DNA of 11,530 bases from NCBI GenBank assembly GCA_029574055.1, contig JAKQBQ010000013.1:1-11530 (forward strand), in the 5' to 3' direction. Source of the DNA: Methanobacteriota archaeon. GTDB taxonomy: Archaea; Thermoplasmatota; Thermoplasmata; Methanomassiliicoccales; Methanomethylophilaceae. The notes below the pieces were generated by a model that did not search any database, was not told the origin of the DNA, and worked only from the letters and a program-made list of their open reading frames with translations. Shown one piece after another: positions 1-6,406 of the stretch. The position numbers and the translations under genes were made by a program. Numbering within the stretch: the first letter of the stretch is position 1; every line of letters begins with the position of its first letter.

Positions 1-2354
1 GCTCGATCCAGAAACTCTACGGGATATACCGGGACTGGTACGGCGGCAGGAGGGACGAAGCCACTAAAGCCATGATAGATTCCGAGGAGCACAACAAGAA
101 TCCCGAGTACATGCTCGCATCCGCCAGAATGTCGATGGACGAGAGGGACTGGCACTCCGCACAGATGATGTACTCGTCCCTATTGGCGAAGAGCGCGAAC
201 TGCATCTACATCATATGCGAAGCGGCCAAAGCATTCTATTCCGGAAGGAACTACGAAAAGGCGCTTTCTTTATACAGGGATGCCGAGGCGTTGGACCCGG
301 CATCGCCGATGGTGATGAAGGGGTTGATCCAAACATATTCCGCATTGGGCAGGAAGGCAGAAGCCTCCCAATGCGTGAAGGAATACATCGACAGCGAGAA
401 CGCAGACCTCAAGGCGTACGTCTACGGGGCGAAGCTGCTGCTTTCCAATTCATATTACACAGACGCCGAATCCGTTGTCGATAAGGTCCTGATATCCTAT
501 CCCGGCGACCCGAGCGCGTTCATTTTGAAATCGGAGATCGAATATGAGCGGGGCAACATCAATTCTGCACTCAGGACGATAATGAACGGCGTTGACAAGA
601 ATCCCGACAACGCCGATGTCAGGCTCCAGAAGGCGAAGATACTGTTCAGGACAGGCAGGATCGACAAGGCCAAGGTCGATCTCGAAAAAGCGGAGAAGGC
701 CGATCGGAATAATGTTGGTGTTCTTCTCTTGATGAAGGACATAGCCGTTTCCGAGAACAGGAACGAAGAGGCGGTGAGACTTTGCAACAGGATCATAGAA
801 TTGGATCCGGGCAACACAGAGGCAATGAACATCCTGTCCAAAGCAAATCTTTCCATGAGGCGCTCGGACACCTACGCTTCATACAAGGACATGATGGTCT
901 CCGATAACAGGGCGGAGAATTTTGTTAATATTCTATCATCAATGATCCTCGAAGGCAGATACGAGGATGCCATAAGGATGTTCGCCGAGAAGGAGAGGGA
1001 GTTCGGCGCGGACCCTATCGTAAGGCGCCTCAAAGGGAATGCGGAGTATGCCGTCGGGGATTACAAAGCGGCATCCGCCACTTTCCTACGGGCAGCCGAG
1101 GCCGACCCGACCGATCCGATGATCTGGCACTCCAAAGGCATGGCGGACGAGGCCGGAGGAGACCTCGACAACGCCGAGCAAGCCTACAACAGGGCCGTCC
1201 TCCTGGATATGAACGAGCCGGAATACTGGATATCCCGCGCGGCGGTGCTGGAAAAGAAGAAGGATACCGCCGGCGCCGTCGAATCTTTGAACAGAGTGAT
1301 AGAGCTCAGGCCAGACGACATTTATGCTCTTGTCAAGAAAGGCATGATATTCGCAGAGATGGGGAAATACGACGAAGCTCTCTATTTCGTCGAGATGGCG
1401 GCAATAATCGCCCCGGACGACATCAATGTGATCAGGGTAAAACGCGACATAGCCGCGGCCTCCGGCAATTCAGAGAAGGCGGAGAAGGCCGCTTTGAAGA
1501 TATTGGACATGGACCCGGCGGACGAGGAAGGATTGGCATCAGCGATCACGATACTGACGCTCGAGGGGAAGGACGATATCGTTGAAGGTTTGATAGGCAA
1601 CGCGTTGAAAGCGAAACCGAAGTCGGTACCGATCCTTTCGATGAAGAAGGACTTCTACATGTCCAAGGGAGACAATAGGGCGGTCATAGATGCCTGCACA
1701 CGGATACTGGCACTATCGGATGACAGGATCGTCCGCAAAGACCTTGCCGACGCCTACGCCGCTGCGGGAGACGTGAATTCCGCCAGCAGGCTGTACTCCG
1801 AATTGGGGTACAGGGGCGGCGATCCCGAGAACAAGCTCCCCGAAACCAACAGGCAGAGGCAGAAGGTGCCGGAGCCCGTGAAGAGGTATGCGGAAAGGGT
1901 GCTCAGGAGGGCATACATATCGAAGCTCCCCATAAGCGATCCGGACCTGGTCTCCGCGCTGGGCCTCGACGAGGCCACAACGAAAGCGATAATGAGCTAT
2001 CTTTCGGACATCTCCGAGTACGGGGACATCACCCCCGGCACGCTGGAGTTCGAAAGGATGGAGAAGCTGTCGCTGAACGCGGTGGTCAAAGGGAACTGCG
2101 CGGGGCTGGACGGGGATCCGATAATATCGATACCCTGTGCGTACGTCGCAGGAGGGGCGAAGGATGCCGACGAGGCGAAGCTCCTTGTCGCATACATCTA
2201 TAAAGTGATGAGTGCCAGAAGGTCGTCGAAGAGTTTGCCTCCCGACTTAAAGAACATAGCATGCTCGATCCAAAAGGGCACCCCTATCGAGGACATAATG
2301 AAGGGAGGCAAGATAGGGGTGTATCAGGCGAAGATGGTCAGGGACAGCCTCTGA
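1..2354 (+). CDS. TPR-repeat protein, 5'-truncated by the window
   Basis: The frame is open from the first base to a TGA at 2352-2354. The ATG at 72 is preceded by 23 in-frame sense codons without a stop, so the true start probably lies outside the window. From the ATG at 72 there are 760 residues. Residues about 15-590 are a run of some 15 tetratricopeptide-type helix pairs with the usual pattern (G..Y..A...Y..A....P), for example GDYKAASATFLRAAEADP and GKYDEALYFVEMAAIIAP. No signal peptide or membrane segment is visible. Such arrays act as protein-binding scaffolds; the partner here is unknown. From residue about 599 (base 1866) the repeats stop and a domain of about 160 residues follows that I do not recognise. 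It has two Cys (in GNCAG and IPCAYVAGG), a helical KLLVAYIYKVM stretch and a basic end. Codon use looks like the neighbours. The TPR call is firm; the function is not assigned. Confidence 0.85.
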   Translation, partial: SIQKLYGIYRDWYGGRRDEATKAMIDSEEHNKNPEYMLASARMSMDERDWHSAQMMYSSLLAKSANCIYIICEAAKAFYSGRNYEKALSLYRDAEALDPASPMVMKGLIQTYSALGRKAEASQCVKEYIDSENADLKAYVYGAKLLLSNSYYTDAESVVDKVLISYPGDPSAFILKSEIEYERGNINSALRTIMNGVDKNPDNADVRLQKAKILFRTGRIDKAKVDLEKAEKADRNNVGVLLLMKDIAVSENRNEEAVRLCNRIIELDPGNTEAMNILSKANLSMRRSDTYASYKDMMVSDNRAENFVNILSSMILEGRYEDAIRMFAEKEREFGADPIVRRLKGNAEYAVGDYKAASATFLRAAEADPTDPMIWHSKGMADEAGGDLDNAEQAYNRAVLLDMNEPEYWISRAAVLEKKKDTAGAVESLNRVIELRPDDIYALVKKGMIFAEMGKYDEALYFVEMAAIIAPDDINVIRVKRDIAAASGNSEKAEKAALKILDMDPADEEGLASAITILTLEGKDDIVEGLIGNALKAKPKSVPILSMKKDFYMSKGDNRAVIDACTRILALSDDRIVRKDLADAYAAAGDVNSASRLYSELGYRGGDPENKLPETNRQRQKVPEPVKRYAERVLRRAYISKLPISDPDLVSALGLDEATTKAIMSYLSDISEYGDITPGTLEFERMEKLSLNAVVKGNCAGLDGDPIISIPCAYVAGGAKDADEAKLLVAYIYKVMSARRSSKSLPPDLKNIACSIQKGTPIEDIMKGGKIGVYQAKMVRDSL

Positions 2355-3659
2355 TCAATACCTTTCCATTTCCGATTTCATATATTCTCTGAGAAGGCAG
2401 GTGGCATAGTTGCCTTTCGGAAGGTAGAATCTCATCTCATACCCTCCTTCAACGACGTTGTGGGAAAGGTCTCCCACCGGGCAGAGTATCTCCCTCCTGC
2501 TTCCCTTGGAGCTGCAGTGCGGAAGGCCGGGGACGATGAAGTCTTTCTTTTCGATCCCCTCGCTTTCTATGACTGATCTTTCTATCTCTCCCATTTCCCC
2601 GTCGGGGATGATGCTTTCCGATCCGAATAAAGAGATGGTAACGAACGCTCTCCCGGACCTCACCTGCCTGGCGACAAGATCGATGTTGCCGGACGTTGTG
2701 GTTATTGGGTTCTCATGCAGCGGGATCCTGTTGGCATCCAGCGGGATCACCACGTCGCCCAATACGGGGGCGTTCAGGGGAAGCCCCTTTGCCATGCGCC
2801 CGCTGAGCATCCGGTTGAAAAGATATGACTGATAGGCGTGTACGAACATCATCTGGAGGTTCTTCGGGAGCTTTTCGACCGCTCCCCTCCAGTCTCCCGG
2901 GGACGAGACGATGTGCTCCACCATTATCTTCTCGTAGGACATGGAGTTCGGCATTTCATTCAAGAGAGAAGACCAATCCTCCCCTTCTGACAAAGACCTT
3001 CTGGCTATAGCCGTTTCCTCATCCTCGAACAGGGACGGGTCGGAGACGTAGCTCCTTACAGCTTCCTCGATATTCCCTCTGATCAGGTATTCCCCGACCT
3101 TGTGGGTGATAGGGCGTATCGTTCCGAACCGCTGTACCCCGAAATAGTTGGGGAATCCCCCCGCCTCCTTTATGACGGAGGAGACGGAATCGAGGATCGG
3201 GGGTATCCCGCTTTCCGGGACGCCGCATTCGGTGACCTTTATCGCAAACGAGTTGCCTCTCAGGTCGCCGATCTGTATGCCCCTCTTTGCGGTATACATC
3301 CCGCTGATCTCCACATCCTTGAGGGCGATATTCTTCACTCGGTCAATAGGGCATTCGAAGGACATCAGCTGCGTCGTGACCGCCCTCTTATCCTTTGTCC
3401 CGGCAAAACCCACCCTTTCGCGCGAGATGCCCAACCCCCTCGATATCAATCTCACGAGGCGGTTCGTCTCCCAATTCCTGCTGGTGACCTCTGCGATGAC
3501 GAATTTCCCACCCTCCGCAGGCTCCGGCCTGTTGGACATCTCCTTAACAACAAAATCCTCAGGCTCTTTCTTCAGGCGCCCTCCGGTGCCTTCGATATCG
3601 CTCAGATAGAAGGACATGCCGACGCCCGCTTCGGCGGTGCGGCATTCTCTGTAGGTCAT
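2355..3659 (-). CDS. truD: tRNA pseudouridine synthase D (TruD/Pus7 family)
   Basis: This enzyme isomerises a uridine to pseudouridine in tRNA; the family's classic target is U13 of the D-arm. The protein has 434 residues, the size usual in archaea and longer than bacterial TruD. The three family motifs are in order: GFAGTKDKRAVTTQ (84-97) with the catalytic Asp at 90, NYFGVQRFG (171-179), and YQSYLFNR (276-283). The conserved C-terminal LPKGNYAT...LLREYM block (413-427) is also present. The segment between motifs II and III holds the TRUD insertion domain. The start at 3659 overlaps the rpoL stop as ATGA, which favours translational coupling. An internal ATG at residue 15, just before FYLSD, is the only serious alternative and sits where many homologues begin. 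The stop (TGA) abuts the TGA of the convergent TPR gene with no base between. The call is very secure. Confidence 0.96.
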   Translation of the reverse strand: MTYRECRTAEAGVGMSFYLSDIEGTGGRLKKEPEDFVVKEMSNRPEPAEGGKFVIAEVTSRNWETNRLVRLISRGLGISRERVGFAGTKDKRAVTTQLMSFECPIDRVKNIALKDVEISGMYTAKRGIQIGDLRGNSFAIKVTECGVPESGIPPILDSVSSVIKEAGGFPNYFGVQRFGTIRPITHKVGEYLIRGNIEEAVRSYVSDPSLFEDEETAIARRSLSEGEDWSSLLNEMPNSMSYEKIMVEHIVSSPGDWRGAVEKLPKNLQMMFVHAYQSYLFNRMLSGRMAKGLPLNAPVLGDVVIPLDANRIPLHENPITTTSGNIDLVARQVRSGRAFVTISLFGSESIIPDGEMGEIERSVIESEGIEKKDFIVPGLPHCSSKGSRREILCPVGDLSHNVVEGGYEMRFYLPKGNYATCLLREYMKSEMERY

Positions 3660-3910
3660 TGCTTTACCGCTGAGAAATAAGTGGATACCGTCTTCGCGGC
3701 CTTCTTCACCGCGTCCTCAGGCTTCCCTTTGCTGACCTCTACCACCAGCACAGGGTCGGCCAGCTCCGGGTGATAGTTGATGTACCTCACCTGGATGACG
3801 GTCTTGTCGTCGTTGAGCGCTTTGATAAGGGGTTCCACAAGCGTAGGGTTCTCGTCCCTGAATCCGAGGGTTATCGATCTACCGGTCCTTTCGACAGTAT
3901 AGACTTCCAT
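3656..3910 (-). CDS. rpoL: DNA-directed RNA polymerase subunit L (Rpo11)
   Basis: This is the archaeal counterpart of eukaryotic Rpb11 and of the N-terminal domain of bacterial alpha. It pairs with Rpo3 (subunit D) to start RNA polymerase assembly. The protein has 84 residues, slightly shorter than many (about 90-95). The family core is visible: the DENPTLVEPLIKAL helix (18-31), then a strand and turn with YNYHPELADP-like residues (YINYHPELADPVLVVEV, 43-59), then an amphipathic C-terminal helix. The N-terminal MEVYTVERT strand also fits. The ATG at 3908-3910 has no Shine-Dalgarno, but a TATA box sits about 25 bases upstream, which fits a leaderless transcript. It is first in a two-gene unit with truD and overlaps it by four bases. 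Confidence 0.92.
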   Translation of the reverse strand: MEVYTVERTGRSITLGFRDENPTLVEPLIKALNDDKTVIQVRYINYHPELADPVLVVEVSKGKPEDAVKKAAKTVSTYFSAVKQ

Positions 3911-3928
3911 GCTTTGCGATTACCGTTC

Positions 3929-3939
3929 TTATAATAAAG
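3929..3939 (-). promoter_or_regulatory. TATA box of the rpoL-truD unit
   Basis: Read on the - strand the segment is CTTTATTATAA, an archaeal TATA element. Its centre lies about 25 bases upstream of the rpoL ATG. Archaeal transcription normally starts 25-28 bases downstream of the TATA centre, so the transcript should begin at or within a few bases of the start codon. This agrees with the lack of a Shine-Dalgarno there. The position is seen in the sequence; the start site is inferred. Confidence 0.65.
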
Positions 3940-4030
3940 CTTTCGTAACTTCGGAGTGAGAGGTACGACGCTATAGACAGCATAGTTCTTTTAAACTCTC
4001 ACAGTATTGAATGCTAACGAAAGAAATAAC

Positions 4031-4040
4031 TTATATATTA
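4031..4040 (+). promoter_or_regulatory. TATA box of the MarR-ABC exporter operon
   Basis: TTATATATTA is a near-ideal archaeal TATA element. It is preceded by the purine-rich AAGAAATAAC, which can serve as the TFB recognition element (BRE). The expected transcription start is near 4062-4065, giving a leader of roughly 15 bases that still contains the Shine-Dalgarno at 4067-4072. It faces away from the rpoL promoter, about 95 bases distant. Confidence 0.75.
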
Positions 4041-4042
4041 GA

Positions 4043-4061
4043 TTGCTAATAGCATTAGCAA
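4043..4061. promoter_or_regulatory. Probable MarR operator (inverted repeat)
   Basis: TTGCTAAT and ATTAGCAA form a perfect 8-base inverted repeat around a 3-base AGC spacer. It lies directly between the TATA box and the expected transcription start, where a bound dimer would block TFB or polymerase. MarR proteins bind palindromes of this size and commonly repress their own operons. A further half-site TGCTAA occurs at 4012-4017, 32 bases upstream of the equivalent half of the palindrome, or about three helical turns. The palindrome is seen directly; its use by the adjacent MarR protein is inferred. Confidence 0.7.
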
Positions 4062-4066
4062 CTAAC

Positions 4067-4072
4067 AGAGGT
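4067..4072 (+). promoter_or_regulatory. Shine-Dalgarno of the MarR gene
   Basis: AGAGGT lies six bases upstream of the ATG at 4079 and fits the 3' end of archaeal 16S rRNA. It fixes the MarR start at 4079, upstream of the in-frame TAG. This argues that translation is meant to begin before that TAG and not at a weak internal TTG (4244). Confidence 0.65.
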
Positions 4073-4078
4073 AGCTAA

Positions 4079-4504
4079 ATGGACTACGATGAGCTTGTGA
4101 AGGAACTCTCTGTGAAAATGCAGTCCGCCCGCTCAGCAGGTCTGAGGAAACAGATCTACGACAGCAATCAAGGCGAGCTCTATGTCCTTTTTAGTATCAG
4201 GGACAGATAGGGCACGACCGTCCCCGGCGATATCAGCAGCGCTTTGAACATCAGTTCCGCGCGCGTCGCCGCAGCCCTGAACAGCCTCGAGGAGAAAGAG
4301 CTGATCACCCGCAGGATCAACGTCGATGACAGGCGCAAGATCATTGTGGAGCTTACGCCCAAAGGCGTAGAATATCTGGAAGAGCGGCAGAGGGAACACT
4401 TTGAGAGGATAAAGAGCATCCTTGTGCAGCTTGGGGAGAAGGACGCGAAGGAATTGGTCCGTATACTCGGGCGCATCGCGGAGGTGCTCGACAAACGCGA
4501 ATGA
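4079..4504 (+). CDS. MarR-family repressor with in-frame UAG (possible pyrrolysine)
   Basis: The frame starts at an ATG with a good Shine-Dalgarno and ends at a TGA (4502-4504). It contains a single TAG at codon 44 (4208-4210). Counting that codon as an amino acid gives 141 residues, typical for MarR. Before the TAG come the dimerisation helix and the GELYVLFSIRDR helix. After it come GTTVPGDISSALNISSARVA (helix-turn-helix), the NSLEEKELITRR recognition region, the wing VDDRRKIIVELTPKG with the family-defining DRR, and a long C-terminal helix. The TAG falls in the loop before the helix-turn-helix, a tolerant place. Its likely role is to repress the operon with the two ABC exporter genes behind it, through the palindrome at 4043-4061. 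Stop at codon 44 would leave a 43-residue fragment without a DNA-binding domain. Alternatives are a recent nonsense mutation (pseudogene) or a sequencing error. MarR identity is sure; read-through is an inference. Confidence 0.8.
4208..4210 (+). other. In-frame TAG codon, candidate pyrrolysine codon
   Basis: TAG is the only in-frame stop between the MarR start and its terminal TGA. It sits between Arg43 and Gly45 of the MarR frame. The bases on either side can form a 5-bp stem (GGGAC 4200-4204 with GTCCC 4220-4224) that leaves the TAG in a 15-base loop. In pyrrolysine-using archaea UAG is decoded by tRNA-Pyl (pylT/pylS). Whether this genome has the pyl genes cannot be seen here. Confidence 0.5.
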
Positions 4505-4627
4505 GGCCGCCGTCTGCCGAGGAAGCTTCTCATAGCGCATGACCCAGCGTATGCTTGTGCATCCGCGGCGATCCGTTCTGCAAACGATCACGTTAAGCAA
4601 TATCACACAAAAAAGCAAGGTAATGAA

Positions 4628-6406
4628 ATGGGAAACATTCTGAAATTCAAAAGCATATTCAAATATCTCGGGCCGAAGGATTGGGCGCTCATCGGGGTGA
4701 TCCTGGTCTTTGTGATCATCCAGGTCTATTTCAATCTGAAGCTGCCCGAGTACATGGCAACCATCACGACGCTCGTGCAGACGCCTGGCAGCGAGATGAG
4801 CGAGATATGGATGAACGGGGGGTACATGATCCTATGCGCTCTCGGAAGCCTCGCGGCCGCCGTCATGGCGGGATTCTTCGCATCGAGGATGGCTTCAGCA
4901 TTCTCGCAAAGGCTCAGGAGCCTGCAGTTCAATAAGGTTGACTCGTTCTCAATGAGCGAGATCAATAAGTTTTCGATAGCAAGCCTGATCACCCGCTCTA
5001 CGAACGACGTTACGCAGGTGCAGATGGCATTCACGATGGGACTGCAGATAGTCACCATGGCGCCGATACTCGCGGTGTGGGCGTTCTTCAAGATCTACGG
5101 GAAGGGGTTCGAATGGACGCTTGCGACAGGCGTTGCCATGGTCTGCATCTTTGTGCTGTTCATCGTGATACTGGTATTCGTCATACCCAAATTCAAGAAG
5201 ATGCAGGTCCTGACCGACAACATCAACGATGTAGCCAGGGAGAACCTCACCGGGCTTCCCGTCGTACGCGCATACAACGCGGAGGACTACCAGGAGGCCA
5301 AGTTCGAGAAGGCCAACGAGGAGCTGACCAGCACCCAGCTGTACACCACCCGCGCGATGGCGACGCTGATGCCGCTGATAAGCCTCATAATGAACGTGTT
5401 GCTGATAGCCATATACTGGATAGGCGCGATACTCATCAACAACTCCGGCGCGGACGGGGCGTTGGAGACCTTCGCGAACATGATAGTGTTCTCCGCATAT
5501 GCCATGCAGATAATGATGGCGGTCATGATGATCATGATCATGTTCATAATGCTGCCCCGCGCACAGGTGTCGGCAAGGCGTATAAACGAAGTGATCAACA
5601 CCGAATCCTCCATTAAGGACGGAACGGTGACCGAAACCGACCCCAACATAAGAGGAGAGGTGGAGTTCAAGAATGTGAGCTTCAAATACCCCGGCGCGGC
5701 AGATTATGTGATCAAAGATGTGAGCTTCTCTGTCGAGCAGGGGGAGACGATAGCGTTCATAGGGTCCACCGGGAGCGGGAAGAGCACGCTGATAAACCTC
5801 GTCCCAAGGTTCTACGATGCCACCGAAGGCACGATCCTGATCAACGGGGTGGATGTCCGCGAATACAAGCTTGAGGCGCTTTACAACAAGATAGGGTACA
5901 TCCCGCAGAAAAGCGTGCTTTTCAGCGGGACTGTCTCCTCCAACGTCGCATTCGGCGAGAACGCCGGCAGGAAAGCCACGGAAGAAGACATCAGGGATGC
6001 GGTGAGGATCGCCCAGGGGAAGGATTTCGTCGAGAATATGGAAAACACTTACGATGCGGACATTGCGCGCGGGGGCACCAATGTGTCAGGCGGGCAGAAA
6101 CAGCGCCTGTCGATCGCCCGCGCCGTGTGCAAGAAGCCTGAGATATACATCTTCGACGACAGCTTCTCGGCGCTCGATTACAAGACAGACAGGGTCCTCA
6201 GGACAGCGCTCAGGAAGGAGACCAAAGGGGTCACGAGCATGATCGTGGCACAGCGCATAGGCACCATCATGGATGCCGATAAGATCGTCGTCCTCAACGA
6301 AGGGAAAGTAGAGGGGATCGGGAAGCATAAGGACCTCCTCAAAACGTGCGGAGTGTACAGAGAGATAGCGATGTCGCAGCTGAGCGAAGAGGAGTTGGCA
6401 ATATGA
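4628..6406 (+). CDS. ABC exporter half-transporter, degenerate-site subunit
   Basis: A 592-residue membrane-domain plus ATPase half-transporter of the multidrug/lipid exporter class. Six hydrophobic segments lie at about 21-38, 66-86, 138-156, 164-187, 248-271 and 284-309. The ATPase has Walker A GSTGSGKST (379-387), Q-loop Gln427, signature VSGGQ (486-490) and Walker B IYIFDD (506-511). Two key residues are changed: Asp511 replaces the catalytic Glu, and Gln542 replaces the H-loop His (AQR for AHR). In heterodimers such as TM287/288, LmrCD and BmrCD the first subunit carries just these changes, so one ATP site turns over poorly. CAAGG at 4616-4620 is a modest Shine-Dalgarno. It lies 123 bases behind the MarR gene, with no obvious terminator or strong promoter between, and overlaps the next gene by ATGA. 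The substrate cannot be told from sequence. Confidence 0.93.
   Translation: MGNILKFKSIFKYLGPKDWALIGVILVFVIIQVYFNLKLPEYMATITTLVQTPGSEMSEIWMNGGYMILCALGSLAAAVMAGFFASRMASAFSQRLRSLQFNKVDSFSMSEINKFSIASLITRSTNDVTQVQMAFTMGLQIVTMAPILAVWAFFKIYGKGFEWTLATGVAMVCIFVLFIVILVFVIPKFKKMQVLTDNINDVARENLTGLPVVRAYNAEDYQEAKFEKANEELTSTQLYTTRAMATLMPLISLIMNVLLIAIYWIGAILINNSGADGALETFANMIVFSAYAMQIMMAVMMIMIMFIMLPRAQVSARRINEVINTESSIKDGTVTETDPNIRGEVEFKNVSFKYPGAADYVIKDVSFSVEQGETIAFIGSTGSGKSTLINLVPRFYDATEGTILINGVDVREYKLEALYNKIGYIPQKSVLFSGTVSSNVAFGENAGRKATEEDIRDAVRIAQGKDFVENMENTYDADIARGGTNVSGGQKQRLSIARAVCKKPEIYIFDDSFSALDYKTDRVLRTALRKETKGVTSMIVAQRIGTIMDADKIVVLNEGKVEGIGKHKDLLKTCGVYREIAMSQLSEEELAI
6389..6394 (+). promoter_or_regulatory. 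Shine-Dalgarno fixing the second ABC gene start
   Basis: GAGGAG lies eight bases upstream of the ATG at 6403. It supports that ATG, which overlaps the preceding stop as ATGA, over the in-frame ATG at 6346. The 6346 start would add 19 residues of implausible composition read through the end of the upstream gene. Confidence 0.7.

Noticed and set aside
72..74. ATG at 72 as the start of the TPR protein
   Set aside because: The frame is open for 23 codons back to the window edge, with sequence of the same character and no promoter or Shine-Dalgarno before the ATG. The gene is more likely cut by the edge.
3102..3680. 192-codon frame on the + strand opposite truD
   Set aside because: truD is secure on the other strand; this frame is rich in Arg, Pro and Asp as expected of an antisense shadow.
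4244..4504. A short regulator starting at TTG 4244, after the TAG
   Set aside because: It would begin inside the helix-turn-helix, lack the dimerisation helix and has no Shine-Dalgarno. The good start and ribosome site are at 4079.
4593..4600. TTAAGCAA upstream of the first ABC gene as a second MarR site
   Set aside because: It differs from the TTAGCAA half-site by an inserted base, has no inverted partner and is far from a convincing TATA box.
4133..4618. 161-codon frame on the - strand across the MarR gene
   Set aside because: It is a shadow of the MarR frame: composition is unlike a protein, there is no promoter or ribosome site, and it would run across the exporter leader.
4505..4627. 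A small RNA or extra promoter in the 123-base gap between MarR and the first ABC gene
   Set aside because: I found no strong TATA element, hairpin with T tract, tRNA-like fold or small frame with a ribosome site.
6346..6402. Longer N-terminus for the second ABC gene
   Set aside because: The 19 extra residues overlap the end of the first ABC gene in another frame. GAGGAG plus the ATGA overlap point to 6403.
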